Assembly (NCBI RefSeq): GCF_900078365.1
Contig: NZ_LT598653.1
Location: 2,108,001-2,172,000 of the forward strand
Length of the DNA stretch: 64,000 nt
Source of the DNA: an uncultured Sphingopyxis sp.
GTDB lineage: Bacteria > Pseudomonadota > Alphaproteobacteria > Sphingomonadales > Sphingomonadaceae
Direction: 5' to 3'
Below the pieces are notes generated by a model. It saw only the letters and a list, made by a program, of their open reading frames with translations. It was not told the DNA's origin and ran no database searches. Made by a program: the position numbers and the translations under genes. Below, piece after piece: positions 1-9,008 of this stretch. Numbering within the stretch: position 1 is the stretch's first letter; each line of letters opens with the position of its first letter.

Positions 1-590
1 TCGACCATGTCTTCCTCGCGGGCTGGGAGGATGGCGTCTTCCCGTCGCAGCGGTCGATGGACGAAGGCGGCACCGCGAGCCTCGAAGAGGAGCGCCGCCT
101 CGCCTATGTCGCGATCACTCGCGCGCGCCGACGCGCGAGCATCTATCACGCCGCGAACCGGCGCATCTACGGCCAGTGGATGAGCAGCATCCCCAGCCGC
201 TTCATCGGCGAAATCCCGCCCGAACATATCGACAGCGAGAACAGCTTCGGCGGCGGGCAAAGCCTGTGGCGCGCCAACTGGTCGGCGCAGGGCGACCCTT
301 TCGCGCATGTCGCCGAACGGAGCCCCGCGCGGACGATGACCCGCGGCCCCGCATGGCAGCGCGCGATGGCGACCTCCACGACGGTCACTCGCGCCCCCGC
401 CCCGTCCGAACGCGGCCCCGCCGCCTCGGTCGGCGCCAAGGCGCGATCCGACCTCGCGATCGGCGTGCGCGTTTTCCACGAGAAGTTCGGTTACGGCGAA
501 ATCATCGATATCGACGGCAACAAGCTGGAGGTCGAGTTCGACCAGGCCGGCAGCAAGCGGGTGCTCGACAGCTTCGTCACGCTCGCCTGA
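1..590 (+). CDS. UvrD/PcrA-type DNA helicase, C-terminal end (5' partial)
   Basis: The last 195 residues of a superfamily 1 DNA helicase; reading starts at base 3 and the true start lies upstream of the window. Motif V appears as [13 protein letters not shown] and motif VI as [15 protein letters not shown], the ATP-sensing arginine block of UvrD/PcrA/Rep enzymes. The final 45 residues ([26 protein letters not shown]) match the Tudor-like C-terminal domain that in PcrA/UvrD contacts RNA polymerase. Such enzymes unwind DNA 3'-5' in excision and mismatch repair and can backtrack RNA polymerase. uvrD versus pcrA cannot be told from the fragment. Confidence 0.9.
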   Translation, partial: DHVFLAGWEDGVFPSQRSMDEGGTASLEEERRLAYVAITRARRRASIYHAANRRIYGQWMSSIPSRFIGEIPPEHIDSENSFGGGQSLWRANWSAQGDPFAHVAERSPARTMTRGPAWQRAMATSTTVTRAPAPSERGPAASVGAKARSDLAIGVRVFHEKFGYGEIIDIDGNKLEVEFDQAGSKRVLDSFVTLA

Positions 591-664
591 AACATATTGT
601 CTACCAGATAAGTTATGATATGTCCTCACCTGCGGCCCACGAGTCGCATGTTGGGAGAGTCTTC

Positions 665-1558
665 ATGAAAACCAAGCTCTTGGCGGGCGCGATGGCGCTC
701 GTCCTGATCGGCTGCTCGCAGCAGCGGGCCGACGAGGCGGTGTCGAGCGAAGCGCCGGCGATGGCCGAAGCCGCCAGCGATGCAGCGGGCGGCCCCGATG
801 TCGCGGTCACCGCAGCTCCCGGCGTCGCCTTCCACTATGCCTATGCTTTCCGTCTCGATGACAATCGTATCGCCAGGGTGCAGGAAGAACATGCCGCGGC
901 GTGTGAGGCGCTCGGGATCGCGCGTTGCCGGATCACCGGCATGACCTATCGGCTCGTCCGCGAGAATGAGGTCGAGGCGCAATTGCTGTTCAAGCTCGAC
1001 CCCGCCATCGCGCGCAAGTTCGGGCGCGACGCGCTTTCCAGCGTCGAAAAGGCCGAAGGCGTGCTGGCCGAGGCGCGGATCGGCGGCGAGGACGTCGGAA
1101 CGCAGATCAGCGACTCGCAGCGCCGCAGCGCCGATATAGGGGCCGAAATTGCCCGGCTGGAGGCGCGGCTGAAGCAAGGCGGCCTCGGCGACCGCGAGCG
1201 CACCGAATTGCAGCAACAAATTTCGGCGATGCGGCGACAGCTCGACGGCGAGCGCGATAACCGCCGCGCAGGCGAAGCGATGCTGGCAACGACGCCGATG
1301 CAGTTCGACTATGTCGGCACCGGCGGCCTGCCCGGCATCGGCTATGGCAATCCGTTCAGCGACGCGTTGAACATGCTGATCCGTAGCGGCAGCGTGATGC
1401 TGTCCTTCATCCTCGTCGTCGGTGCGGCGATCCTGCCCTGGGCCGCGCTCTTTCTGGTGTTGCTCGCGGCTTGGCGGACTGCTCCGGTGTTTGCGATCCG
1501 CAAATGGCTTCGCGGCGCGGCGAAATCTGCCGCGGCACCGGCGGCGCCATCGGGCTGA
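665..1558 (+). CDS. DUF4349-type lipoprotein
   Basis: 297 residues. The start at 665 is chosen because it gives a lipoprotein signal: basic MKTK, hydrophobic stretch, and lipobox LIGC with Cys17. An acidic, Ala-rich linker follows, then a domain rich in charged residues with a predicted coiled coil at about residues 155-200 (EIARLEARLKQ, LQQQISAMRRQLDGE), and one strong membrane segment near residues 242-270 followed by a short basic tail. This architecture (lipobox, coiled coil, C-terminal membrane helix) is that of DUF4349 proteins, whose function is unknown. An in-frame extension to 176 exists but overlaps the helicase gene and would bury the signal peptide, so it is rejected. Confidence 0.8.
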   Translation: MKTKLLAGAMALVLIGCSQQRADEAVSSEAPAMAEAASDAAGGPDVAVTAAPGVAFHYAYAFRLDDNRIARVQEEHAAACEALGIARCRITGMTYRLVRENEVEAQLLFKLDPAIARKFGRDALSSVEKAEGVLAEARIGGEDVGTQISDSQRRSADIGAEIARLEARLKQGGLGDRERTELQQQISAMRRQLDGERDNRRAGEAMLATTPMQFDYVGTGGLPGIGYGNPFSDALNMLIRSGSVMLSFILVVGAAILPWAALFLVLLAAWRTAPVFAIRKWLRGAAKSAAAPAAPSG

Positions 1559-1597
1559 GCGCGCAGCCGCGCGCTTGCAAAGGCCCAGCGCCCCGTT

Positions 1598-2659
1598 ATG
1601 CCAAGGACCATGACGGGGCAGACGACATGGCTGGACCAAGCGCGCGACGCGCACCGCCGCGGCGATGTGGCGGCGGAGACTGCGGCGCTCGACGCCGCGA
1701 TCCGCGCCGATCGCGGCAATCTCCCGGCCTTGCTGGCGATGGCGGAACTCAAGCGCCGGCTCGCCGACGATCGCGCGGCGGGCAGCTTTTACCGCCTCGC
1801 GCTCGGCACCGCCGCGCAGGCGCGCAGCGTTCCGCCGGCGCTTCATCCCGGCCTTCAGCGCGCCGAGCAGTTCCTCGCCGAGACCGAGCGCGCCTTTGCC
1901 GATCACCTGCTCGGCCAGCTGCGCGGGGCGGGGATCGACACAAAGAACGCCACGCCGCGCGTCGCAGAGGCGCTGCGGATGCTTGCCGGCGAGCAGCCGC
2001 TCTATGTGCAACAGCCGAACATGTTCTACTTCCCGGGCCTCGCCCAGCGCCCCTTTTTCGAGCGGTCCGATTTCGACTGGGCGGAAGCGGTCGAGGCCGC
2101 GACCGGCGCGATCCGCGCCGAACTGCTCGCCATGATCGATAGCGCGGCCGACGCTTTCGGTCCCTATGTCACCGCCGCCCCCGGCCGGCCGCCGCCGAAC
2201 AACCCGCTGCTCGACAAGCCCGACTGGGGAGCGGCCTGGCTCTGGAAGGATGGCGCGGTCGCCGACGGGATGGCGGCGCTATGTCCCGCGGCGCTCGCCG
2301 CGCTGGAGCTCGCACCGCAGCCCGTCATCCCCGGGCGCGCGCCGATCGCGCTCTTCTCGCGCCTCACCCCCGGCACGCATATCCAGCCGCACCACGGCAT
2401 GCTCAACACGCGGCTGATCTGCCACCTGCCGCTCATCGTGCCCGATGGTTGCGGCCTCCGCGTCGGAGCCGAAACGCGCGGCTGGCGCGAGGGCGAGCTG
2501 CTGATTTTCGACGACAGCTTCGAGCATGAGGCGTGGAATCGCGGGACCAGCGACCGCACCATCCTGCTGTTCGAAATCTGGCGCCCCGACATCGATGCCG
2601 ACGAACGCGAACAATTGACGCGCATCTTCGCGGCGATCGACACTTATGGCGAACAATAG
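1598..2659 (+). CDS. Aspartyl/asparaginyl beta-hydroxylase-domain protein
   Basis: 353 residues. The N-terminal 120 residues are helical and resemble a tetratricopeptide-like scaffold (repeated Ala/Leu/Arg helices). The C-terminal half carries the AspH fold of Fe(II)/2-oxoglutarate dioxygenases: GTHIQPHHGMLNTRLICHLP (His261-His266 region) and FDDSFEHEAWN with His310, the two conserved iron-binding histidines of the family, followed by RTILLFEIWRPD. It probably hydroxylates a protein or peptide side chain in the cytoplasm; the substrate is unknown. A second ATG at 1610 (MTGQTTW) is an equally plausible start. It lies 18 bp upstream of the acyl-CoA dehydrogenase gene and is probably co-transcribed with it. 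Confidence 0.85.
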   Translation: MPRTMTGQTTWLDQARDAHRRGDVAAETAALDAAIRADRGNLPALLAMAELKRRLADDRAAGSFYRLALGTAAQARSVPPALHPGLQRAEQFLAETERAFADHLLGQLRGAGIDTKNATPRVAEALRMLAGEQPLYVQQPNMFYFPGLAQRPFFERSDFDWAEAVEAATGAIRAELLAMIDSAADAFGPYVTAAPGRPPPNNPLLDKPDWGAAWLWKDGAVADGMAALCPAALAALELAPQPVIPGRAPIALFSRLTPGTHIQPHHGMLNTRLICHLPLIVPDGCGLRVGAETRGWREGELLIFDDSFEHEAWNRGTSDRTILLFEIWRPDIDADEREQLTRIFAAIDTYGEQ

Positions 2660-2677
2660 ACCAGGGACAGGAAGACG

Positions 2678-3841
2678 ATGATCAATCCGGGAATGGATGC
2701 CGACATTTACGACGCCTTTATCGAGCAGCTGCAACGCTATGTCCGCGAGCGGCTGATCCCCGCCGAAGACCGGCTCGAAGAGCTCGGCCGCGTTCCCGAC
2801 GATATTCTCGCCGAAATGCGCGACATGGGGCTGTTCGGGGTGACGATGCCGGAGGAATATGGCGGCGCGGGCATGAACATCAGCCAATATGTCGGCTTCA
2901 TCCGCGAACTGGCCTACGCCTCGCCCGCCTATCGCTCGATCGTGTCGATCAATATCGGCATGGTGTGCAAGTCGCTCATCGGCTTCGGCACCGAGCAACA
3001 GAAGGCGCATTGGCTGCCCAAGCTCGCCGCCGGATCGATCGCGGCCTTCGGTTTGACCGAACCCGACAGCGGCTCGGACAGCGCGGCGATGAAGACACGC
3101 GCGGTGCGCGACGGCAACGGCTATGTGCTGAACGGCACCAAGCGTTACATCACCAATGCGCCCTTCGCCGACGTCATCCTCGTCATGGCGCGCACCAATG
3201 TCGAGGCATTGCCCAAGAATGCGCATGTCAGCGCCTTCCTCGTCCCGCGCGACGCGCCCGGCGTGTCGATCGGCAAGCCCGACGGCAAGATGGGTCAGGC
3301 GGGATCGCAGATCGCCGACGTGATTCTGGAGGATGTGCATGTCGACGGCGACGCGCTGCTCGGCGGCGAGGAAGGGATCGGTTTCCGCGCCGCGATGCAG
3401 AGCCTCGACAACGGCCGCCTGTCGGTCGCCGCGGCGAGCGTCGGCTATGCGAAGCGCATGCTCGATGCGGGCCTGCAATATGCGATGGAGCGCAAGGCGT
3501 TCGGCGAACCGATCGCCAATTTTCAGCTGATCCAGGCGATGCTCGCCGACAGCAAGGCCGAAATCTATGCCGCCGACTGCATGCTGAACGACGCCTGCGC
3601 GCGCGCCGATCGCGGCGAGAAGATATTGGTCGAAGCCGCGGCGACCAAGATGTTCGCCAGCGAAATGTGCGGGCGTGTCGCCGACCGTGTGGTCCAGATT
3701 CACGGCGGGGCTGGCTATCTCAAGGAATATCTGGCCGAACGCTTCTATCGCGACTGCCGCATTTACCGCATTTATGAAGGGACGACGCAGATCCAGCAGC
3801 TAGTGATCGCGAAGAATATGATTCGGGATTTTGCCGGCTAA
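2678..3841 (+). CDS. Acyl-CoA dehydrogenase
   Basis: 387 residues, full length for the family. It would oxidise an acyl-CoA to the trans-2-enoyl-CoA with FAD and pass electrons to ETF. Visible landmarks: the N-terminal helical domain with GLFGVTMPEEYGGAGMN, the substrate/FAD beta-domain with AFGLTEPDSGSD and the Lys-Arg-Tyr-Ile-Thr-Asn segment (KRYITNAPFAD), and the C-terminal YEGTTQIQQLVIAKNMI, where the Glu is the usual catalytic base position. Chain-length specificity cannot be assigned. GACAGGAAGACG before the ATG supplies a ribosome-binding site. No beta-oxidation partners are adjacent. Confidence 0.92.
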   Translation: MINPGMDADIYDAFIEQLQRYVRERLIPAEDRLEELGRVPDDILAEMRDMGLFGVTMPEEYGGAGMNISQYVGFIRELAYASPAYRSIVSINIGMVCKSLIGFGTEQQKAHWLPKLAAGSIAAFGLTEPDSGSDSAAMKTRAVRDGNGYVLNGTKRYITNAPFADVILVMARTNVEALPKNAHVSAFLVPRDAPGVSIGKPDGKMGQAGSQIADVILEDVHVDGDALLGGEEGIGFRAAMQSLDNGRLSVAAASVGYAKRMLDAGLQYAMERKAFGEPIANFQLIQAMLADSKAEIYAADCMLNDACARADRGEKILVEAAATKMFASEMCGRVADRVVQIHGGAGYLKEYLAERFYRDCRIYRIYEGTTQIQQLVIAKNMIRDFAG

Positions 3842-3845
3842 AGCC

Positions 3846-3956
3846 GGCGGCACCGGCCCGCTCCCCCACCGCCCGAAGACGACGCGTGGCGTCGAAGGGC
3901 CTCCCATAGGCTACTATCGTTAAGGAGGCCGGGTGGGGGAGCGGGCCGGTGCCGCC
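3846..3956. repeat. Large palindromic intergenic element with 25-bp arms
   Basis: Bases 3846-3870 are the exact reverse complement of 3932-3956 (25 bp, GGCGGCACC.. arms). The interior contains a smaller GACGC/GCGTC hairpin near 3880-3893. It lies just after the acyl-CoA dehydrogenase stop, before the convergent tRNA-Ala, so it may fold as a transcript end or be a REP-type mobile repeat. Its sequence differs from the other palindrome families in this window. Confidence 0.85.
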
Positions 3957-3978
3957 AAGCAATATAGGGAAATGTCGC

Positions 3979-4054
3979 TGGTGGAGCCGAGGGGAATCGA
4001 ACCCCTGACCTCTGCAGTGCGATTGCAGCGCTCTCCCATCTGAGCTACGGCCCC
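3979..4054 (-). tRNA. tRNA-Ala (anticodon CGC)
   Basis: 76 nt with encoded CCA. On the minus strand it begins GGGGCCGTAGCTCAG and ends GGCTCCACCA. The anticodon arm is CTGCA-ATCGCAC-TGCAG, giving anticodon CGC, which reads GCG alanine codons (abundant in this GC-rich genome). The T arm GGGGTTCGATTCCCC is canonical. The acceptor stem pairs completely apart from wobble. Confidence 0.96.
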
Positions 4055-4153
4055 GCGACGGGCGGGGTCTTAACGGCACTGACTGGCGGTGGCAACGGCT
4101 TTTCTGACCATGGTCGTTGCTGCGGGGAAAATTTGAGGAATGGGGGGATTCCG

Positions 4154-5170
4154 ATGACCAAGGCATGGCATTTGACCAGTCGTCCGCAGGGGCTGCCGAC
4201 GCACGCGAATTTCGCGCTCCGCGACCTGCCCGACGCGCCGCTCGAAAACGACCAGCTTCGGGTCCGCAACCTCTGGCTGTCGGTCGACCCCTATATGCGC
4301 GGGCGCATGAACGACGCGAAGAGCTATGCGGCGAGCTTTCAGATCGATCAGCCGATGACCGGCGGCGCGATCGGCGAAGTCGTCGAAAGCCGGATGGAGG
4401 GCTTCGCGCCCGGCGACCTGATCCTTCACATGGGCGGCTGGCGCGACGGCGGCGTGATCGGGCTCGACATGATGCCGAACAAACTGCCCGCCGAGGCGCT
4501 GGCGGCGGGCATGACGCCGCAGACTTTCCTGCACAATATGGGCCTGACCGGCGGCACCGCCTGGATCGGCCTGCTGCGTATCGCGAGCGCGAAGCCCGGC
4601 GACACGGTGTTCGTATCGGCCGCGGCGGGCGCGGTGGGCTCGGCGGTGGTCCAGATCGCCAAGGCGCGCGAGATGACGGTGATCGGCTCGGCCGGCGGCG
4701 CCGAAAAATGCGAATGGGTTCTCGACCTCGGCGCCGATGCGGTGGTCGACTATAAGGCGGGGCCGGTGCTGCCGCAGCTCGCGGCCGCGCTCGAACGCCT
4801 CGGCAAGCCCGGGATCGACGTTTATTTCGACAATGTCGGCGGCGAGCATCTCGACGCCGCCTTTGCGACCGCGAACGATTTCGCGCGCTTCGCGATCTGC
4901 GGCATGATCGACGTCTATAACGATGGAAAGCCTCAGGAGATGAAATATCTCATCCGCGCGATTCCGTCGCGGATCCGCATGGAAGGCTTCATCTACACCG
5001 ACCAGTTCATCGAGTGCATGGAGGAATTCTACGCCGACATGGGCGGCCTGATCGCCAGCGGAGCGGTGACGATGCGCGAAACCGTGCATGAGGGGCTGGA
5101 GGCGGCGCCCGATGCGTTTCTGGGGCTGTTCGCAGGCGCGAATATCGGAAAGATGCTGGTCCGCGTTTGA
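4154..5170 (+). CDS. NADP-dependent MDR-family oxidoreductase (CurA/leukotriene B4 dehydrogenase-like)
   Basis: 338 residues. Medium-chain dehydrogenase/reductase without structural zinc cysteines. The N-terminal domain contains RNLWLSVDPYMRGRM, typical of the CurA/PTGR (alkenal/one reductase) branch; the Rossmann fold shows the nucleotide motif VSAAAGAVGS and later YFDNVGGEHLDAA. It likely reduces the double bond of an alpha,beta-unsaturated ketone or aldehyde with NADPH. The ATG at 4154 is preferred over the TTG at 4133: it is preceded by GGGGGATT and matches the usual N-terminus of the family. Probably a single-gene unit, followed by a palindromic repeat. Confidence 0.88.
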   Translation: MTKAWHLTSRPQGLPTHANFALRDLPDAPLENDQLRVRNLWLSVDPYMRGRMNDAKSYAASFQIDQPMTGGAIGEVVESRMEGFAPGDLILHMGGWRDGGVIGLDMMPNKLPAEALAAGMTPQTFLHNMGLTGGTAWIGLLRIASAKPGDTVFVSAAAGAVGSAVVQIAKAREMTVIGSAGGAEKCEWVLDLGADAVVDYKAGPVLPQLAAALERLGKPGIDVYFDNVGGEHLDAAFATANDFARFAICGMIDVYNDGKPQEMKYLIRAIPSRIRMEGFIYTDQFIECMEEFYADMGGLIASGAVTMRETVHEGLEAAPDAFLGLFAGANIGKMLVRV

Positions 5171-5184
5171 GCGCGACAATGGAC

Positions 5185-5272
5185 GTCGCCCCCGCGAAGG
5201 CGGGGGCCGCTGGCAGCTCTATTCAGCGCCGCCGCGCAAACCGATAGCGGCCCCCGCCTTCGCGGGGGCGAC
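5185..5272. repeat. REP-type palindrome, CCCCCGCGAAGGCGGGGG family
   Basis: Arms 5185-5210 and 5247-5272 are perfect 26-bp reverse complements (GTCGCCCCCGCGAAGGCGGG..), and each arm is itself a hairpin (CCCCCGC-GAA-GGCGGGGG). It separates the convergent MDR oxidoreductase and DEAD-box helicase genes. Close copies lie at 13439-13526, 49842-49920 and 60503-60606. Confidence 0.9.
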
Positions 5273-5296
5273 GATTTGCTCAGCTACCGGTAATGT

Positions 5297-6652
5297 TCAG
5301 CTACCGAATCCCACCGACAGGAAACCGGGCATCGGCCCGTTCCACCCGTCGTCGGGACCGTCGTCATCGTCGTGCCGCGACCGCGGAGCCGGTTTCCGGC
5401 CGGCGTCCTTCTTCGGGGCCTTGGCCGGCTTTTCAACCGCGCGCTTCGGTTCCTTCGCGGCTTTGGCACCCGCCCGTCGCCCGCGTCGCGGTTCGCGCTC
5501 GTCGGCGTCGCCGTCGGTGGCCCGCTGCGGCGCACCACCCTCCCCGCCATGGACCGGAATCTGATAGCCCGTCAGCTTCTGGATATTGTCGACCGCCTCG
5601 TCATCCGAGGGCGTCACCAGCGTGAAGGCGCGTCCCTTGGCGCCCGCGCGGCCGGTGCGGCCGATCCGGTGAACATAATCGTCGGGGTGCCACGGCGCAT
5701 CGAAATTGAAGACATGGCTGACGCCCTTGACGTCGAGCCCGCGCGCCGCGACGTCCGACGCCACGAGGATGTTGATCGTCCCCGCCTTGAAGCGGTCGAG
5801 TTCGGCGATGCGGCTCGACTGGTCCATGTCGCCATGGATCTCGCCGGCCTTGTACCGATAGCGCTGAAGCGATTTCGCGAGGTCGCGCACCGTCGTCTTG
5901 CGGTTGCAGAAGATGATAGCGGTGCCGACGTCTTCGGCCTCGAGCAGGTCGCGCAATGTATCGCGCTTGCCGCGTTCGGACGTCTTGACGAGGAACTGCT
6001 CGATATTCTCGTTGCGGCTCGCGGGGCGCGCGACCTCGACCGTCTTCGGGTTCGAGAGGAATTTGTCGGCGAGCTTCTTGATCGGCGGCGGCATCGTCGC
6101 CGAGAACAGCAGCGTCTGCCGATTCGCGGGCAGCTTGGTGCAGATATTCTCGATGTCGGGAATGAAGCCCATGTCGAGCATCCGGTCGGCTTCGTCGATC
6201 ACCAGCAGGTTGCAGCCGGTGAGCAATATCTTGCCGCGCTCGAACAGGTCCATCAGGCGGCCGGGCGTCGCGATCAGCACGTCGACGCCCTTTTCGAGCG
6301 CCTTCACCTGGTCGCCCATCTGCACGCCGCCGATGAGCAGCGCCATCGAAAGCTTGTGATACTTGCCGTATTTTTCAAAATTTTCCGCGACTTGTGCAGC
6401 GAGTTCACGCGTAGGCTCGAGGATCAGCGAACGCGGCATCAGCGCGCGGGCGCGGCCGTGCGCGAGGATGTCGATCATCGGCAGCACGAAGGACGCCGTC
6501 TTGCCCGTACCCGTCTGGGCGATGCCGATCATGTCGCGCATCATCAGCACCGAGGGGATCGCGCCCGCCTGAATGGCGGTCGGCTCGGTATAGCCCGACT
6601 CGTCGATCGCGCGCAAAAGTTCATCGGAAAGGCCGAGGTCGGCAAAATTCAT
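5297..6652 (-). CDS. DEAD-box RNA helicase (RhlE-like)
   Basis: 451 residues. All ATPase/helicase motifs are visible: Q motif (FADLGLSDELLRAIDESGY), Walker A AQTGTGKT at 45-52, PTRELA, VIDEADRM, FSATMP, ARGLDVKG and HRIGRTGRAG. The last 75 residues form a low-complexity tail rich in Lys, Arg, Ala and Asp, typical of RhlE-like cold-shock or ribosome-assembly helicases, which use such tails to bind RNA. It probably remodels rRNA or mRNA structure. It stands alone, bounded downstream by the 5185-5272 palindrome. Confidence 0.93.
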   Translation of the reverse strand: MNFADLGLSDELLRAIDESGYTEPTAIQAGAIPSVLMMRDMIGIAQTGTGKTASFVLPMIDILAHGRARALMPRSLILEPTRELAAQVAENFEKYGKYHKLSMALLIGGVQMGDQVKALEKGVDVLIATPGRLMDLFERGKILLTGCNLLVIDEADRMLDMGFIPDIENICTKLPANRQTLLFSATMPPPIKKLADKFLSNPKTVEVARPASRNENIEQFLVKTSERGKRDTLRDLLEAEDVGTAIIFCNRKTTVRDLAKSLQRYRYKAGEIHGDMDQSSRIAELDRFKAGTINILVASDVAARGLDVKGVSHVFNFDAPWHPDDYVHRIGRTGRAGAKGRAFTLVTPSDDEAVDNIQKLTGYQIPVHGGEGGAPQRATDGDADEREPRRGRRAGAKAAKEPKRAVEKPAKAPKKDAGRKPAPRSRHDDDDGPDDGWNGPMPGFLSVGFGS

Positions 6653-6781
6653 GAGGCAATATGTCCGGAAATAAAAGGAGCGTGCCGCCTCCCACGCAGG
6701 CGGACGTTGCCGCGGCCCTTGGGGAAATAGCGGAGAAAAGTCAAGGAAAGGTCGCGAAAAACGCGGCGGGGCGCGTATCGG

Positions 6782-7405
6782 CTAATCGTCCTCGTGAACC
6801 GGGACCATCAGCCGGAACTTGTCGATCTCACACTTCGCGCCGGTGCGCGCATGGATTTGGTCGCGATCCTCGCAGAGTTTGCCGTCCTTGCTGCCCTGCA
6901 TGTAGAAACCGGCATAGAAGTCGAGCGCGCGGCAGCCGCGATTGAGCTGGGCGCGCAACCTTTGCTTTTGCCGCGTGATCAGATCGATGCTGTCGCGCTG
7001 AACCGCCTGCATCCCCATGATGTTGCGCATCGCGACGCATTTGGGCGCCTTTTTTTCCTTCCAGACGACCGGCAATTCAATGTCCCGCCTGGGCGTCGAG
7101 CGTTCGGCGGCGAAATTGTTGATCGGCGACCGCCGGGCGGGAACGCGGATGATCAATTGCTGCTCGATCACCATCTGCCAGAAGGACGCGGCCTGATCGA
7201 CCGTCGGAACGGAAATCGCCACCAGCGGATCCGGCGCCGCCGGGGGCGGCACCGCGTCGGCGACCGGCGCGGCCGCGGCGAACCACAGGAAAGCCGCCGT
7301 CAACACAGCCGCGCTGCCGCTCCCCCGGCGCCCTGACAGAAGATGCTGATCACCCTTCGCTCCCGCGTCCATGCCCCGCTGGACGAATGGATATGATTCG
7401 TCCAT
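6782..7405 (-). CDS. Exported protein of unknown function
   Basis: 207 residues, not recognised as a named family. The ATG at 7405 is preceded by AAAGGGGGCG, a usable ribosome-binding site; an internal ATG at 7372 is an alternative. Residues about 30-52 form an Ala-rich hydrophobic signal (AAVLTAAFLWFAAAAPVADA) followed by a Pro-rich stretch, so the product is probably periplasmic. Four cysteines in the mature part (KCVAM, RGCRAL, KLCED, KCEID) could form disulfides. Same strand as, and 129 bp upstream of, the DEAD-box gene, but nothing links them functionally. Confidence 0.65.
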   Translation of the reverse strand: MDESYPFVQRGMDAGAKGDQHLLSGRRGSGSAAVLTAAFLWFAAAAPVADAVPPPAAPDPLVAISVPTVDQAASFWQMVIEQQLIIRVPARRSPINNFAAERSTPRRDIELPVVWKEKKAPKCVAMRNIMGMQAVQRDSIDLITRQKQRLRAQLNRGCRALDFYAGFYMQGSKDGKLCEDRDQIHARTGAKCEIDKFRLMVPVHEDD

Positions 7406-7495
7406 CGCCCCCTTTAACGAGGATGATTGAACATCAAATGAACTGATGTCGCTCCATATTCCATGGAGCGCGCGAAGTTTCCGGAGTGGAAGGGC

Positions 7496-8920
7496 ATGAC
7501 GCACGCGCCATCGACATCGCTGCTGGGCGAACTCGCATCCTTGCTCGGGCCGAAGGGCTATAGCGCCGACGCCGCCGCGATCGCACCCTGGCTGACCGAC
7601 TGGCGCGGCAAATTTCACGGCCGCGCCGCCGCGATGCTGTCGCCGGCGTCAACCGAAGAGGTGGCGGCGGTCGTCCGGCTGTGCGTGGATGCAAAGGTCG
7701 CACTGGTTCCGCAGGGCGGTAACAGCAGTATGGTCGGCGGCGCCACGCCCGACGCCAGCGGCGACCAATTGCTGCTGAGCCTGCGGCGTATGAACGGGAT
7801 ACGTCATGTCGATGCGGCGGCGCGCCTTGCCGTTGCCGAAGCAGGCGTAATCCTCGAAAATTTTCATCACGCCGTCCTGAACCACGGCCTGCGCTTTCCC
7901 CTCACCCTCGGCGGCAAGGGGTCGGCGACGATCGGCGGGCTCGTCTCGACCAACGCCGGGGGGACGCAGGTGCTGCGCCACGGCACGATGCGCGCGCTGG
8001 TCGCGGGGATCGAGGCCGTGCTGCCCGACGGCAGCATCTTCGACGGGCTGGCGCCGCTCAAGAAGGATAATCGCGGCTATGACCTGCGGCACCTGCTGTG
8101 CGGCGCCGAGGGGACATTGGGCGTCGTCACCGCCGCATGCCTGCATCTCGTCCCCGCGGCGACGGCGCGGCGCACCGCGTGGATCGGCGTCGATTCGCCC
8201 GAAACCGCGCTCCTGCTGCTCCGCCGCCTCGACGCGGCGATCGGCGATGAGCTCGAGGGCTTCGAGCTGATCCCGCAAAGCTGCCTCGATGCCGTGCTCC
8301 GCCATATCCCCCAGACGCGCGCGCCGCTTTCCGACGCGCACCCCTGGCATGTACTGCTCGAGCTCGCCGGCGACAGCGATCAGGCGCTGGGCGAGGCGCT
8401 CGACCCGCAGCTCGCGGCGGCGATCGGCGCCGGGCTGATCCGCGATGTCGTGATCGCCAAAAATGAACGCGAAAGCGACGATTTCTGGCGGCTGCGCGAT
8501 TCCATTTCCGAAGCCGAACGCGCCGAAGGCCCCGCGCTGCAACATGACATCAGCGTGCCCGTCGACCTGATGCCCGCCTTCATCGCTGAAAACCCGCGCC
8601 GGCTGGATCGCGCCTTTCCGGGAATAGGCGCCCTGTCCTTCGGTCATCTGGGCGACGGTAACGTCCATCACCATGTCCAACCGCCCGCCGGGGTCGACGG
8701 CGCCGCATGGCTCGCCGACCATGGCGCCGCGGTCAGCCGAATCGTCTATTCGCATGTCGTCGAACTCGGCGGGTCGATTTCGGCCGAGCATGGGATCGGC
8801 CAGATGAAGCGCGACATCCTGGCCGAGCTGGACAGTCCGGCGCGGCTGTCGGCGCTCCGCGGCGTCAAGACGGGCCTCGATCCCGCAGGCATCTTCAATC
8901 CCGGCAAGCTCATCGCCTGA
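7496..8920 (+). CDS. FAD-linked oxidase (D-2-hydroxyacid/D-lactate dehydrogenase type)
   Basis: 474 residues. N-terminal FAD_binding_4 (PCMH) domain with VPQGGNSSMVGGA and TLGGKGSATIGGLVSTNAGG, and C-terminal FAD-oxidase_C domain with SFGHLGDGNVHHHVQ and SAEHGIGQMKRD, whose histidines bind metal or substrate in D-lactate and D-2-hydroxyglutarate dehydrogenases. It oxidises a D-2-hydroxyacid to the 2-oxoacid; the electron acceptor (cytochrome, quinone or ETF) cannot be told. The ATG at 7496 follows GGAGTGGAAGGGC; the upstream ATG at 7463 has no such signal. Confidence 0.9.
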   Translation: MTHAPSTSLLGELASLLGPKGYSADAAAIAPWLTDWRGKFHGRAAAMLSPASTEEVAAVVRLCVDAKVALVPQGGNSSMVGGATPDASGDQLLLSLRRMNGIRHVDAAARLAVAEAGVILENFHHAVLNHGLRFPLTLGGKGSATIGGLVSTNAGGTQVLRHGTMRALVAGIEAVLPDGSIFDGLAPLKKDNRGYDLRHLLCGAEGTLGVVTAACLHLVPAATARRTAWIGVDSPETALLLLRRLDAAIGDELEGFELIPQSCLDAVLRHIPQTRAPLSDAHPWHVLLELAGDSDQALGEALDPQLAAAIGAGLIRDVVIAKNERESDDFWRLRDSISEAERAEGPALQHDISVPVDLMPAFIAENPRRLDRAFPGIGALSFGHLGDGNVHHHVQPPAGVDGAAWLADHGAAVSRIVYSHVVELGGSISAEHGIGQMKRDILAELDSPARLSALRGVKTGLDPAGIFNPGKLIA

Positions 8921-9008
8921 CCATCGCCCCCTTGCGCCGCGCGGCGCAGGTCAATAAGGCGCTTTATCCTTTTCGCACCCGCCCGCGGGACATTACCGGA
9001 GTTGAAAC

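Noticed and set aside
3846..3956. CRISPR-like repeat
   Set aside because: Only two inverted arms, no direct repeats with regular spacers and no cas genes.
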